DNA of 64,000 bases, from the NCBI GenBank assembly GCA_011319805.1, contig SJRY01000183.1, forward strand, positions 1 to 64,000, in the 5' to 3' direction. The DNA comes from Macrocybe gigantea. Taxonomy: Eukaryota; Basidiomycota; Agaricomycetes; Agaricales; Callistosporiaceae. Every line of letters starts with the position of its first letter. Positions within the stretch are counted from its first letter, which is position 1. Under the pieces are notes generated by a model. That model ran no database searches and was not told where the DNA came from. It worked only from the letters and a program-made list of their open reading frames with translations. A program made the translations under genes and the position numbers. Shown here piece by piece: positions 27,765 through 39,113 of this stretch.

Positions 27765-28494
27765 ATTAAACTCTCACAAATAAAAGTATCGATGGCAATA
27801 TTGTTATAACATCAAAAAATAAAAAAAGTATTTCAAAGGGGTTATTAAGGAAAACTAATGCAAATTTATAAAAAAGGAGGTCTTAAGACCAAAAGCTTCA
27901 AGAAATAAACATTATATTATTTCTCAATATGAAAATAAAGCGATCCTAAGGAAAACCTTTATATTACACACTTCCTGAAGTAAAACATTTTATTAAGGAA
28001 AGGAAAGGAAATCAACCGAGACTCCGATAGTAATGGTGAGTGAAATCGGATTAGCCTAAATTTATATTATAAATTGAATAACTTAAACATTTTTAAAAAA
28101 ATGTCTCTAAAAATAAAGATAACATAATTTAAATATGTAATAGTTAGCATTAAATTTAATTTAATTTCATTAAATGTAATGTTCTAAATAAGGTCATATA
28201 CGATAAGTCCTGTAGATTTAAAATATAACCACAAATCTAAGTACGATGAGAATCAACTTGTCGGAATATAGGGGAACCATCCTCTAAGGCTAAGTATTAT
28301 AAATTTAGCGATAGTGAAAAAGTACTGTAAAGGAAAAGTTTGAAAAGCGAGTGGTATACAAAAAGTGATTAATTAAAATTATTTAATAGTTTAAATTAAG
28401 AATTGGTGAAATAGATCATGAATTAATAACTCTATAAGCAGTCGGAATTTTAAAAAAATAAAAAGAATGACGGCGTACCTTTTGCATAATGGGT

Positions 28495-29910
28495 GAATTG
28501 CTTGCCCAAAAGAATTGAGAAATTCTTTAAAATACTGACTCATGACCTTAACAGGTCGGTATTGTTTATTGTCTAATCTGATAAATAATGCTAACGGTGG
28601 ACTCCTAAGGATACAAATATCTATGGAAATACCGTGGGAAGCTGTAAATCGTAGGAATAAGTAAAAAATATTTTACTAAATAAGTTTATTTTATGTATAA
28701 ATTTATTCTTTTTATTAGCCCTGTAACGACTTGGTGGCAAACCACCGGACTGATTGCCTGATAAAATCAGTAAGACGTCAGCACTCAAATATTCCAAAAA
28801 ATTATGGTAAAAAAAATATTTAAATGTTATTAAAAATTTAAGTAAAAAGGTTGATTACTAGCTTTTTTATTTGTTTTGTTTCAAAATTAGTGTCAAATAA
28901 AGAAAAAAATTCAAATCTATTAAGGTCTTTATTTTAACTACTTTTTAGTAGTTATTTTTATTTCTTAATAGTGTTCTATTATTAATAAGGTTTAAATTTT
29001 AAGGAATAAGGATCTATATTTAATCTTCGCTATGATCCTCTTAAAATAGTTCTAGTTTAACCATTTAAATTTAATATAGAAAGATGCATTACTAGAATGT
29101 AAAGGCAGAGATTGTTAGACACTATAATATAAAATAATTATAATAAAATGAAAAATAATATAAACTCTCTGATAGTTAGATTTTATAGAAAATCTGCTAA
29201 CTATGATTTAGAACTTAATGCTGAATTGAAAGAAATCATCCTAGGTCTTATGTTAGGTGACTTATTTGCTGAAAAAAGAAATCCTAATTCTAATACCAGA
29301 TTACAATTTAAACAATCGATTAAAAATAAATTATATATTGATCATTTATATTCTATCTTTAAAAACTATTGTAATTCTGAACCTAAAATAACTTCTTCTA
29401 CAGATAACAGACCGGGAAAAAAAGAATTAAATGTTTCTATTAAATTTTGGACTCAAAGTTTACCTTGTTTTAATCAATTTAGAGAGTTATTTTACGATGC
29501 TTCAGGTACAAAATATATCCCTCTGAATCTAGAAGAAATAATTACTGCTAGAAGTTTAGCCTATTGGGCAATGGATGATGGTTATAAATCAACTAACGGT
29601 TTCTATTTTTGTACAGAATCTTATACATTAGAGGCTAATAATAAATTATGTCAAATACTAACAAATCAATTTAATTTAGACTGTGGAGTACATAAACACA
29701 CTAATGGACATAGATTGTATGTATTTAGTAGCTCTAAGGGTATATTACTAGAATTAGTTAAACCTTATTTGATAGATCATTTTAATTATAAATTTAATTT
29801 AAATTAATTTGTTAACCCCTTTTTTAATTAAAACATTTAATAATTTCCCTAACATTTTTATTGAGTTGAAGGTATAGTCTAATCCAATATGAAAATATTG
29901 GTATCAAATG
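28495..29910 (+). mobile_element. rnl group I intron 1
   Basis: Inserted after 'cataatgggt', before 'cagcaagtta'. Core pieces 'ctaacggtggac' (28591), 'accgtgggaagc' (28630) and 'cctgtaacgactt' (28720) precede the ORF; 'aggtatagtct' (29869) follows it. Confidence 0.85.
29148..29807 (+). CDS. LAGLIDADG (type 2) homing endonuclease
   Basis: 219 residues, free-standing with its own ATG. The first motif is ILGLMLGDLFAE (residues about 29-40); the second is YWAMDDGYKS (about 142). RLQFKQSIKNKLYIDHLY is typical of the LAGLIDADG_2 family. Catalytic acids are present. It sits between the 5' and 3' strands of the intron core. Confidence 0.88.
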   Translation: MKNNINSLIVRFYRKSANYDLELNAELKEIILGLMLGDLFAEKRNPNSNTRLQFKQSIKNKLYIDHLYSIFKNYCNSEPKITSSTDNRPGKKELNVSIKFWTQSLPCFNQFRELFYDASGTKYIPLNLEEIITARSLAYWAMDDGYKSTNGFYFCTESYTLEANNKLCQILTNQFNLDCGVHKHTNGHRLYVFSSSKGILLELVKPYLIDHFNYKFNLN

Positions 29911-30083
29911 CAGCAAGTTAATAGAAGTAGCAAGGTTAAAAGCCCTAGCGAAAGCGACTGGACTATTACAAATAGTGATGGATAAGTTACTTCTATTAGA
30001 CCCGAAGCCAGGTGATCTTACTAAGACCAGATTATAATGGATCGAACGGGTGAATGTTGCATAATTCTCCGATGAGTCTTGGT

Positions 30084-31622
30084 AAGCGGTAGCCATTTTG
30101 CCGCACTGGGAAGTGATTCCCTTTATAACACTAGCTCATAACGGTGGAAACCTTATTTTATAAATAAGACAATACCGTGGGAAGTTGTATCTTTCTAGAA
30201 ACAATACGTAGCGTTAGCTACTATATATACATAACCAATATATGTATAGCTAGATATTAACCCCGTAACGACTTTAATTGAAAAATTAAGGCTTTAATAA
30301 AGCAACACGCTAGCTCTCTACAGTTTCAATTGAACATGGCAACTATATTCTAGCTCTAAATATTTGTAAGACAGTTGCTAACAATTTTTGCAAATACAGA
30401 AAACTAATAAAAACCATGGAAAAAAATTTAAATTTTAAAATTACACCAGATTGGATATCTGGCTTTACTCAATCCGACGGAAGTTTTGTAATTAATTACT
30501 CCACTGTCAAAAATGGAATCCCTATTAGACCAACTCCTGTATTTAATCTAACTCAATCTAAAGTAGACTATGAATTATTTTTAGAAATCCAAACCCATTT
30601 AGGTATAGGAAGATTATATAACAATAGAAATAACGTAACCTTTGTGGTTAGATCTATAGATGAAATAGTTGAAGTATTATTGCCTTTATTTGATAAACAT
30701 CCGTTAAGAGGAAGTAAATTAGTAGCATATAATATATTTAAAACTGTAGTTTTAATGATTAAAGAAAAAAAACATTTAAAATTGGAAGGACTTATTCAAA
30801 TAATGCATTTCTCTTACTTTATGAACAAAGATACTTCTTTACGAACAGAAGAGTCTAATAAAATACTGGAAGATAAATTAAGATTAAAGTATGGTACTTT
30901 GCCAGTTATTAATAAGGATTGCTCTGAAATTGTTTTACCAGCCAATCTTTCTCTCTCAACTCCTATGAATCTTGAATTTGTCAGAGGACTAGTAGACGGA
31001 GATGGTAGTTTTAATATCTCTTTTTCCACTAATAGACGAAGAGTATCTGTTAATTTTACTGTTGTGTGTGAATTATCTTCTATCTCTGTTTTAAACGAGT
31101 TAGTTGAATTTTTTAAATGCGGAACAGTATATAAGTTACCTTCTAAAGCAGCTAGATACCAAGTACAAAGTGTAGATGAAATGTTAAATAAAATATATCC
31201 TAAACTTAAAGGTATAAAATTTAATACAATCAAACAAAATCACTTTGAAAAAACTATTAAAGTAGCTGAACTTATTAAAAATAAGGGATATAAAACAAAT
31301 GAAGAACTACAAACTATAGTTGAATTAGCTTGGAATATGAATAATGAAGGAAGAGGTCGAAAGATCAGTAAATCTGAATACTTGTCTAAATTTTTCAAAT
31401 AAAATAATAAAATAGATGATTTTCTCAGTTTTACCCCCTTTCTTGGTTCCACTGACACTAATTATTTGGTTTGTTTTAATACAATACCAGGTCATAACCC
31501 GATGATTGAGTAAAAGCTTCGCTAGAGCGATGATAATATAGCCTAAATTCAAAGTAGAGATGAAAGTATAGTCTGAACTATATTGTGAAATATAGACTAA
31601 CAAACACAACAAAATATAATTG
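30084..31622 (+). mobile_element. rnl group I intron 2
   Basis: Lies between 'gatgagtcttggt' and 'gaaatgccaatctgacc'. Core pieces: 'ataacggtggaaacc' (30138), 'accgtgggaagtt' (30173), 'ccccgtaacgactt' (30261) and 'aagtatagtctgaac' (31564). The core resembles rnl intron 1. Splice positions are estimated from LSU conservation. Confidence 0.8.
30416..31402 (+). CDS. LAGLIDADG homing endonuclease
   Basis: 328 residues from its own ATG. Motifs are DWISGFTQSDGSFVI (residues about 12-26) and FVRGLVDGDGSFNI (about 190-204), both with acids. RLYNNRNNVTFVVRS and FFKCGTVYKLPSKAARYQVQ are typical of double-motif LAGLIDADG_1 proteins. No breaks; probably functional. Confidence 0.9.
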   Translation: MEKNLNFKITPDWISGFTQSDGSFVINYSTVKNGIPIRPTPVFNLTQSKVDYELFLEIQTHLGIGRLYNNRNNVTFVVRSIDEIVEVLLPLFDKHPLRGSKLVAYNIFKTVVLMIKEKKHLKLEGLIQIMHFSYFMNKDTSLRTEESNKILEDKLRLKYGTLPVINKDCSEIVLPANLSLSTPMNLEFVRGLVDGDGSFNISFSTNRRRVSVNFTVVCELSSISVLNELVEFFKCGTVYKLPSKAARYQVQSVDEMLNKIYPKLKGIKFNTIKQNHFEKTIKVAELIKNKGYKTNEELQTIVELAWNMNNEGRGRKISKSEYLSKFFK

Positions 31623-33504
31623 GAAATGCCAATCTGACCTGGTGCTAGCTGGTTTTCTACCGAAACATATTTAAGTATGATGTCTACACAAAATTTATGG
31701 AGGTACAGCAAGGCAATTCCCAACAAGTTAAAGAAATCTAATTATAATAAATTATATCATTCTTTAAGGCGTTTAGGTTGCGGGGATCTCGAAAATCTTA
31801 CCTATGGAAGTGAATCTCGGAATAACATAAATTGATGGTAGATATTCAGACTATTCATGCTAAGTTGGATAGTCAAGACGGAAACAGCCGAGAACATAGA
31901 TCAAGGTCCCAAATGATTATTAAGTGAAATTAAGGACGTAGCAATATCGTATACAGCTGTGAAGTGAGCCTGGTAGTCGCTACTTTTAATGATCGTACGT
32001 AACAACGCATCAGCAGTTTTTTTATTTTTTTAAGATAAAGATAGTAGCGCCGAAAATTTAACGGGTCTAAATAATCAACCGATATCATGTTGGTTAAGAA
32101 TATAATAGCTTTAATTTATTATTATATTTTTGTATTCTTAATCTAGGTAGTAGAACATTCAGTCTAACTAATTATAAAATAGTGTTTCATTATTTTTAGG
32201 TCACTGAAGAGATAATGCTGACATGAGTAACGAACAAGAAGTTATAATACTTCTCGCCGAATACGAGAGGGTTGCAAATTGGAAAGGTTAAACCATTTTG
32301 TGTGAATGCGGCCTCTAAGGACCAAAACCAAAGTTTTGGCTGATGAGTATATATTAGAAAGTCCATTAATTTATATGGATCAGGAAATTAATATTTATAA
32401 TTAATTAATTTTATATAAAAAAAATAACATTAATTAACTACCGTACCCTAAACCGACACAGGTTCGTCAGTAGAGAATACTAAGGCGTAGAGCTAAAAGT
32501 TGTTAAGGAACTCGGCAAATTAACCTCATAAGTTTTACGACAAGAGGTACCGTAACCTTGTATATTAATATAATAATTTTCTTAATATCACATCTGACGG
32601 TGGCACATAATCGGAGGCCCCGACTGTTTACTAAAAACACAACACAGTGCAATCATTAATATGATAGTATACTGTGTGAAATTTGCCCAATGCCATTAAT
32701 ATAAGAGCGGTCATAGGAAACTGTGACTAATCGAAAATCTGGTTAATAGCGGTCTTAACTATGAGGATCCTAAGGTAGCAAAATCAATTGGCCATTAAAT
32801 GTGGTCCGGTATCAATAATGTAACGATGGCCTCACTGTCTCTACAACTTGCTCAGTGAAATTGAATTACGCGTGCAGATGCGCGTTACCTCCAGGGGGAC
32901 GGGAAACTTAAATTATCTCTGGAATTAAATGCGACTAGCTAAGTTTACTAAAATAATGTGGTGTAAACCCACCAGATAACCCATTATCTGAGCTCAAGCA
33001 GCATGTACAGGAGTAATCCTAAATCATGAAGCCTGTTTATATGTAAATTATTCAATATGGGAAAAGTAAATAAATTGAATATTTCATATAGAGCTAGATA
33101 CCTATGAACAATGTAATGTGAATTCACGTCAGAAGCGTAATGATTGATTGTAGAAAGACGTTCCCGTGTTTTTCTTAATGGGTCTAAATATCTCATCTCG
33201 TATAGTGGAGTTCTAAGGGTATCATTAAGGTGTTATAGTAAAAACTAGGTAAACCCAATAATAACCAAATTAATCTTCTTAATCCTTGGAGGTTTTTCTG
33301 CGAAGAAAAATAACTATTAGTGGGCAGAGGAAATTCAAAAAAGCAAAAGCCTTGTTGTAATAATAAGGATAGGTTCCGTTGAACTAATCTGAAAGGATGC
33401 TGACTTTGAATTAGTGTTAAGTGATAATTGTTAAAAATTTTTATAAAATGTAATAAGTATTAGATTAAGCTCATCCATTAATCTACCTCTAGAATCAATG
33501 TATT

Positions 33505-34488
33505 ATGAGGCTGCTAACATTTTTTTTGTTTGTTTTGTTTAATACTATAAATATTATGAATAAATCTGTTACTAACTCTTCTCAAATATTAATGCCTTGG
33601 CAAGTAACAGGATTAACAGATGGAGAAGGATCATTTGTTTATTCTATAACTAAAACAGGTAAAGGGTTAACAGGCCACAAAATAAGTTTAGAATTTAAAG
33701 TGACACAAAAAACACATTCAGAAGATGTACTTTATGGACTTCAAGCATATTTTGGTTGTGGAAATGTAGTTATAGATAATAGAAAAACAGACACTAAAAA
33801 ATTTCAAATTAAATCTTTAAACTCTATTTTAGACAAAGTAATCCCTCATTTTGATGAGTATCCTTGTCTTACTTCTAAGGAATTGAATTATAAAGATTGA
33901 AAAAAAATAGTTCTTATTATGAGCCACAAAAATCATCTAAACATAGAAGGATTTGAAGAAATAAAGAATATTGTATCATTAATGAATAAAAATAGATCTT
34001 TTGAAGATAAATATAATCATTGTAACTCTTTTTTAGGTTTCTCTCTTCAAGGTGAAAATTACGAATTAAAATATAATTTATCTCCCCATTGGGTACAAGG
34101 ATTTTTAACTGGTGAAAGTTTATTTTATGTTTATTTAAATGGTACTTTCATTAACCCTTCTCTTGAATTAGGTCAAAATAGTCATGATGTAGCTATTTTA
34201 ATGGCCCTTAAAAAATTTTTTAATGGAGGTTATATAAAACCTAAATATAATTTTAATGATTTAGAAGAATGTAAAGGTTCACGATCTCTAAATAGATTTA
34301 TTTTAAGAAATACAGAAACTATTATTCAATTTACAGATAAATATCCGCTTTTAACTAGAAAACATCTAGATTATGTAGATTGGAAAAAAGTAGTAGAATT
34401 AAAAAATAAAGGTTTACATAAAACTGTAGAAGGTTTAGCTTTAATACATGAAATAGTATCAAAAATGAATTCTAAACGGTATTTATAA
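33505..34488 (+). CDS. LAGLIDADG endonuclease in a group II intron
   Basis: One frame of 327 residues once TGA at 33898-33900 is read as Trp; the standard code would split it in two. The first motif is WQVTGLTDGEGSFVY (residues about 33-47), the second WVQGFLTGESLFYV (about 196-209), both with Glu in the catalytic place. A start at the second ATG (33556) is equally possible, as the first 17 residues are just hydrophobic. It lies in domain III/IV territory between the 5' part and domain V. Confidence 0.88.
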
Positions 34489-34535
34489 TATAATTCTATT
34501 TATAAAATTTAACACATCGAATAAACTTAATGCTT

Positions 34536-34569
34536 GAGCTGTATGCGATGAAAGTCGCACGTACAGTTC
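34536..34569 (+). other. group II intron domain V (rnl)
   Basis: A 34-nt hairpin, GAGCTGTATG...CGTACAGTTC, with a perfect distal stem GCGA/TCGC. Near-identical in its lower stem to domain V of the cox1 group II intron (6305-6338). Confidence 0.9.
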
Positions 34570-35164
34570 TTAGAGGATGTCATAGTTGTAAAACTTGGCG
34601 GAGCCTCAACAGACCCTATGCAGCTTTACTGTAGTTAGTTATCATATGAATCTAGAACAACTTTAATTAATAGTGAATAGATAAGTCGATAGACGTTTTG
34701 TGGAAACCTTATAATTATAGTTGGGTTTATGTTTACCTTTTAAGGTCAATACTTACGAGGGATAGTTGACTAATTGGCAGTTTGACTGGGGCGGTCGTCT
34801 TTAAAAAAGTATCAAAGTACATCCAAATATTTCATATAAATCTCTGAAGTCTTACATTTTGTTTGACTTTTAAATATTAAGACTGTTTGTTTTTACAACT
34901 CTTAATATAAAAACAAAAACTTATACTCTCTCAAATCTGTATTTACACTACACATAGAGTATAACAAATTTAACATTACAAAAGGTATAGCTAGAAATTG
35001 AATGGAGATCAATCAACCAGTGAAGGGTTGCGCATAGTTCAATGGCGGTAAGCATGCTTAACTGAAAGACCTAAAAGTCGCACAGATACGTAAGTAGGGC
35101 ATAGTGACCCCTCGCTATAATATGGGATAGACGGGGATCAATTAATAAAAGTTACGCTAGGGAT

Positions 35165-36256
35165 AAGCATGTTGTCCCTTTTTATCCACTGATAAAAAAT
35201 AAAACTGGGTGAATTGCAAGAACCTCTTAAAAATGATCTTAAGAAAACTTGCAGCGAAGCTTATTTTGACACATTAAAAATGAAATAAGAACGTTCAACG
35301 ACTAGAAAGTGAGTAGTGTCTACAATAATCTTTCCACGAGCGCCCAGCATCTTAATTTATATTTTTTAATTAAAACTAAATATTAAAATCCAGATTTAGT
35401 ATTTTATTAAGCTGCTAACATTATTTGAAAATAATTTAAAAAAACAAAAAATAAAAAGTAATTAAATAATGAAACAAATATTAAAACAAGAAATAATAGG
35501 TTTAGGTCCTAATAGTACTAAAATTAAAGAGTACAAAAACAATTTATTAGAATTAACTTTAATTCAAAAAGAAGCAGTTATAGGTTTAATGTTAGGAGAT
35601 GCTAGTTTACAATCTCAAAATAAAGGTAAAACTTATAGACTAAAATTTGAATGGGGAAATAAAAATAAAATCTATGCATTGCATGTGTTTGAACTCTTTG
35701 ATGAATGGGTATTATCTCAACCTCATAAAAAAGAAAGATTAAGTCCTCAAGGAAATCTTGTGATAAATTGGGGTTTTCAAACCTTTAGTCACATAGCTTT
35801 TAATTATTTAGCGGATCTTTTTTTAACAAACGGTCGCAAAAGCATACATGATACTCTAATATTAGATCATTTAACAGCTAGAGGTTTAGCTTATTGGTTT
35901 ATGGATGATGGTGGAAAATTAGATTACAATAAAAATTCTAAAAACAAAAGTGTAGTATTTAATACTCAAAGTTTTACTGAATTAGAAGTTCTAAAAATGT
36001 CTGAACAAATTAGTAATAAGTTTGATTTATTATGTGAAATCCGTTCAAATAAAAATAAGAAGGTCCTTGTGATCAAAGATGCCAGTTATCCTAAATTCTA
36101 TGAGCTCATTAATCCTTATTTAGTCAAAGAAATGAGATATAAATTACCTCTATAAAGATGAAAATTAAAAATTTAATTTAAGATGATGACATAGTCTGAA
36201 CAATAACGTGAGTTATTGAAGTAATGAATAAAGAGTCATTACATTAACAAAATTTG
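35165..36256 (+). mobile_element. rnl group I intron 4 (omega-like site)
   Basis: Inserted after 'gctagggat' and before 'aacaggctgatag', the classical omega position of LSU rRNA. Core strands 'gggtgaattgcaaga' (35207), 'gttcaacgactagaaagtga' (35293) and 'gatgacatagtctgaac' (36185) flank the ORF. Its last 72 nt are almost identical to the 3' end of rnl intron 6. Confidence 0.9.
35469..36155 (+). CDS. LAGLIDADG (type 2) homing endonuclease, omega-like
   Basis: 228 residues from its own ATG. Motifs are AVIGLMLGDASLQS (residues about 37-50) and YWFMDDGGKLD (about 142). YRLKFEWGNKNKIYALHVF and FNTQSFTELEVLKMSEQI are typical of the I-SceI-like branch. Acids intact; no breaks. Confidence 0.9.
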   Translation: MKQILKQEIIGLGPNSTKIKEYKNNLLELTLIQKEAVIGLMLGDASLQSQNKGKTYRLKFEWGNKNKIYALHVFELFDEWVLSQPHKKERLSPQGNLVINWGFQTFSHIAFNYLADLFLTNGRKSIHDTLILDHLTARGLAYWFMDDGGKLDYNKNSKNKSVVFNTQSFTELEVLKMSEQISNKFDLLCEIRSNKNKKVLVIKDASYPKFYELINPYLVKEMRYKLPL

Positions 36257-36307
36257 AACAGGCTGATAGCCGACGAGAGTACACATTGTCTCGGCTGCTT
36301 GGCACCT

Positions 36308-37543
36308 TAAATTTATAAACAAATGACATAAATTTTATAAACTTAATTTTAATAAACATAATTTTTTTTAATATAATTCTTGATAATGACATTTAATAAA
36401 TAATTATTTATTGTTATTATAAATTCAAGATATACTATTATCTCATTAACTTATAATATAATTATATTATATTACGTTTATTTAGATATTACATATAAAA
36501 TAAGCAGAGATAGCTCTTTAATATATTAATAAAATTAGAGCAAATTAATAATTATAACAGACATATGAATAAAACAATTAAAGATATGCTAATTGGGGTT
36601 TTATTGGGAGACGCTCATATTAGAAGAACTGGATTAGATAAAGCTTTTATTTCCTTTGAACAATCTAGTAAAAAATTAGAATATATTCAATATTTAAAAC
36701 ATTTAACCATAGAAGGAGGTTTACCTTTAATGGATGAAAATTTAAAGGAATATATAAGAGAAGATTTAAGACACAACTCTCAAAATAGATCATTATATTT
36801 TAGAACTCAATCTATTGAAGAACTAAAACATATGGCTGATTTATTTCTAAATGAGGTTGGAAAAAAAATAATACCTACTAATATCGCTGATCATTTAACA
36901 GCTAGAAGTTTAGCTTTTTGAATAATGGATGATGGTCAAAGGGTAAATAGAGGTGGAGTGACTTTATGTACAGATAGTTATCAAAAAGAAGAAATTCAAA
37001 TTCTTAGAGATGCTCTTAAAAACAATTTTAATTTAGATACTACTATTCATAATAAAAAAGGTAAAGATGAAACTATTTATGAAAGAATTTATATTAAGAA
37101 AGAGGGTTTTGAAGAAATTAAACCTTCTTTATTATCTCACATGCATAATTCAATGTTATATAAAATAAATGAAGAAATAGTAATAAAACAAAATTCTGAA
37201 GATATTGACAGTGAAAGTGGAGAAATTATGGACATTTTTGACATTGGGGGATCTTAATAATAATATTAATTTAGAAGTTGGCTATATGCTGGAACATTCT
37301 TAGAGCTTTCAATACTTATTTATAAGTTAAAATTTGAAAGATTGAACAATCAGCAGGGAAGTTATAAATTTTAATTTATAGCTACTGTAGAATTTATAAC
37401 CCCTCAACGACTACACGCCAACAACCAGGAGCTAAATAAATTGTATTCTTTATGCTGGTTGAAGATATAGTCTAAACTTAACTGAAAAGTTAAGAATATT
37501 ATTTTATTTAATCTTAAATAAGGTAAAATAATATAATAAAATG
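36308..37543 (+). mobile_element. rnl group I intron 5
   Basis: Between 'gcttggcacct' and 'cgatgtcgactc', leaving a 51-nt exon upstream and an 84-nt exon downstream. The core lies after the ORF: 'ctatatgctggaac' (37283), 'cagcagggaag' (37350), 'cctcaacgactacacgcc' (37404) and 'aagatatagtctaaac' (37463). Confidence 0.88.
36565..37257 (+). CDS. LAGLIDADG (type 2) homing endonuclease
   Basis: 230 residues when TGA at 36919-36921 is read as Trp; that TGA sits in the second motif (FWIMDDGQRV). The first motif is LIGVLLGDAHI (residues about 10-20). Acids intact. The C-terminal tail is acidic (SEDIDSESGEIMDIFD), unusual for the family. Confidence 0.88.
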
Positions 37544-37627
37544 CGATGTCGACTCATCCTAACCTCCGGGGGTAGAAGCTTGGAAGGGTTCGGCTGTTCG
37601 CCGATTAAAAGGGTACGTGAGTTGGGT

Positions 37628-38729
37628 TTAAATAACAACAATATAAAATATTCTTTATCAAAAAACAAATTTGTTTTTTTTTCTTTGTCTGTCTTTTATA
37701 ATTTGTGCTGCTAACATTAAAAACAAAATAAAGAAATAAAGTAAAAAAATGAAAAATACAATAATTAAATATAATAATACCTCTAATATTAAGACTTTAA
37801 TAGTATTACCTGGAGAACTTCATTCTATTTTAATAGGTATTGTATTAAGTGATGGAGGATTATATAGATCTTCTACTACTGCTAATACTAGATTAGAAAT
37901 GAGTTTTGGTGAAAAATATAAAGAATTAGCTCTTCATATTAGTGAATTATTTAAAGATTATCTGAACAATCCTTTAAAACCTTTAGAAATTAAAGGTAAA
38001 AATAAAATTTATATTAATTATAGATTTAAAACAAAAAATCTTTCTATATTTAATTGATATCATGAAATGTTTTATAAATTAAATCCTGAAACAAATAAAT
38101 ATAAAAAAATAGTTCCAGCAAATATAATAAATTTAATGGATCCTATTATACTAGCTTATATGATTCAAGGAGATGGAAATTTTTATAAAAATAGAGTTCG
38201 GATATATACAAATAGTTTAACTAAACAAGAAGTTGAAAATTTAGCTTTTTCTATTAATAGTCACTTAAATATTTATACTGGTGTGCTTCATGATCGAAAA
38301 AATCAATGAATATTAACTATAGGTGCTAATAATTTAGAATTATTAAGAAAAATAGTTATTCCATATTTTCATCCTTCAATGTTATATAGATTAGGATTAT
38401 AATTTAGTGGCAGATATTTTAATATTTTAATATTTTATATTGATAATAAGCCCCATTTTTTTAATTAAATTTCAAATAGGAAAATGAAAATCGGATAAAA
38501 TGCAAGAAACACTTTAATTACAGTCAATTTGCAGCCAAGCGTGAAAAAGTGAATAATTAATAATAGTAATTATATGTTTCACGAAGGTTCAACGACTAAC
38601 AGGTGAGTATCACTAACAATAACCCTGACACGAACATCCGACAATACTTAATTGTATTGATGACATAGTCTGAACAATAACGTGAGTTATTGAAGTAATG
38701 AATAAAGAGTCATTACGTTAACAAAATTG
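37628..38729 (+). mobile_element. rnl group I intron 6
   Basis: Between 'gtgagttgggt' and 'ttaatacgacgtgag'. The core lies after the ORF: 'aaatgcaagaa' (38498), 'gttcaacgactaacaggtga' (38587) and 'gatgacatagtctgaac' (38659). The 3' end duplicates that of rnl intron 4. Confidence 0.87.
37749..38402 (+). CDS. LAGLIDADG (type 2) homing endonuclease
   Basis: 217 residues with TGA codons at 38055 and 38307 read as Trp; otherwise it falls into three pieces. Motifs are LIGIVLSDGGLYRS (residues about 27-40) and AYMIQGDGNFYKN (about 136-148), both with Asp. It ends at TAA 38400-38402, just before the intron core. Confidence 0.88.
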
Positions 38730-39113
38730 TTAATACGACGTGAGTCAGTATGGTCCCTATCTTCTGGAGGAAAAATTAGTAAAAGGAGGCAGACCTTCTA
38801 GTACGAAAGGACCAATAGGCTGTGTTTCTCTAGTGCACCAATTGTTTGTACTTAATTGTTATATATTTTATAATAATTAAAGAATGCATAGTTGGGTAGC
38901 CACAAACATAATAGATAAGTGCTGAATGTCTATAAAGCAAGAATCTAACCTCTAGATACTAACTATGATTATAATCTTATTTATTTACTACTAAATTAGA
39001 CACAAATCATATAATTAAGAAATAGAACATTTCTAGATAGGCTGCAAATGAACATACTGTGAAGTATTAAGTTTAGCAGTACTAATTTATAAAGAAACTT
39101 GATGTTAAAGGTT

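Larger units (their letters stand above)
32905..34610 (+). mobile_element. rnl group II intron encoding a LAGLIDADG protein
   Basis: The 3' end is AC at 34610, followed by 'agaccctatgcagc'. A textbook domain V hairpin lies at 34536-34569. No reverse transcriptase is present; the ORF is a LAGLIDADG gene. The 5' splice site lies in or just after 'ccagggggacgggaaactta' (32891-32910) and cannot be fixed, because the expected LSU sequence GACGGAA is altered there. Group II introns with LAGLIDADG genes are known from fungal rRNA genes. Confidence 0.85.
27765..39113 (+). rRNA. rnl: large-subunit ribosomal RNA, seven exons
   Basis: The 23S-like RNA of the mitoribosome, containing the peptidyl-transferase centre. 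Exons (approximate at the ends): 27765-28494, 29911-30083, 31623-32904, 34611-35164, 36257-36307, 37544-37627, 38730-39113. Conserved landmarks: 'accgagactccg' (28015), 'gtaccttttgcataatgggt' (28475), 'agcaaggtta' (29928), 'gctagctggttttct' (31643), 'atgaggatcctaaggtagca' (32760), 'agaccctatgcagctttact' (34611), 'acgctagggat|aacaggctgatag' across an intron, 'gatgtcgactcatcc' (37545) and 'ggtccctat' with 'agtacgaaaggacc' near the 3' end (38752, 38797). Six introns interrupt it, five in its 3' half. The 5' and 3' termini are estimates. Confidence 0.93.

Noticed and set aside
29824..30096. Minus-strand ORF across rnl exon 2
   Set aside because: It overlaps conserved LSU rRNA sequence and the intron boundary; no protein similarity is recognised.
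30814..31726. Minus-strand ORFs opposite the rnl intron 2 endonuclease
   Set aside because: They mirror a clear LAGLIDADG gene and rRNA sequence; composition fits antisense shadowing.
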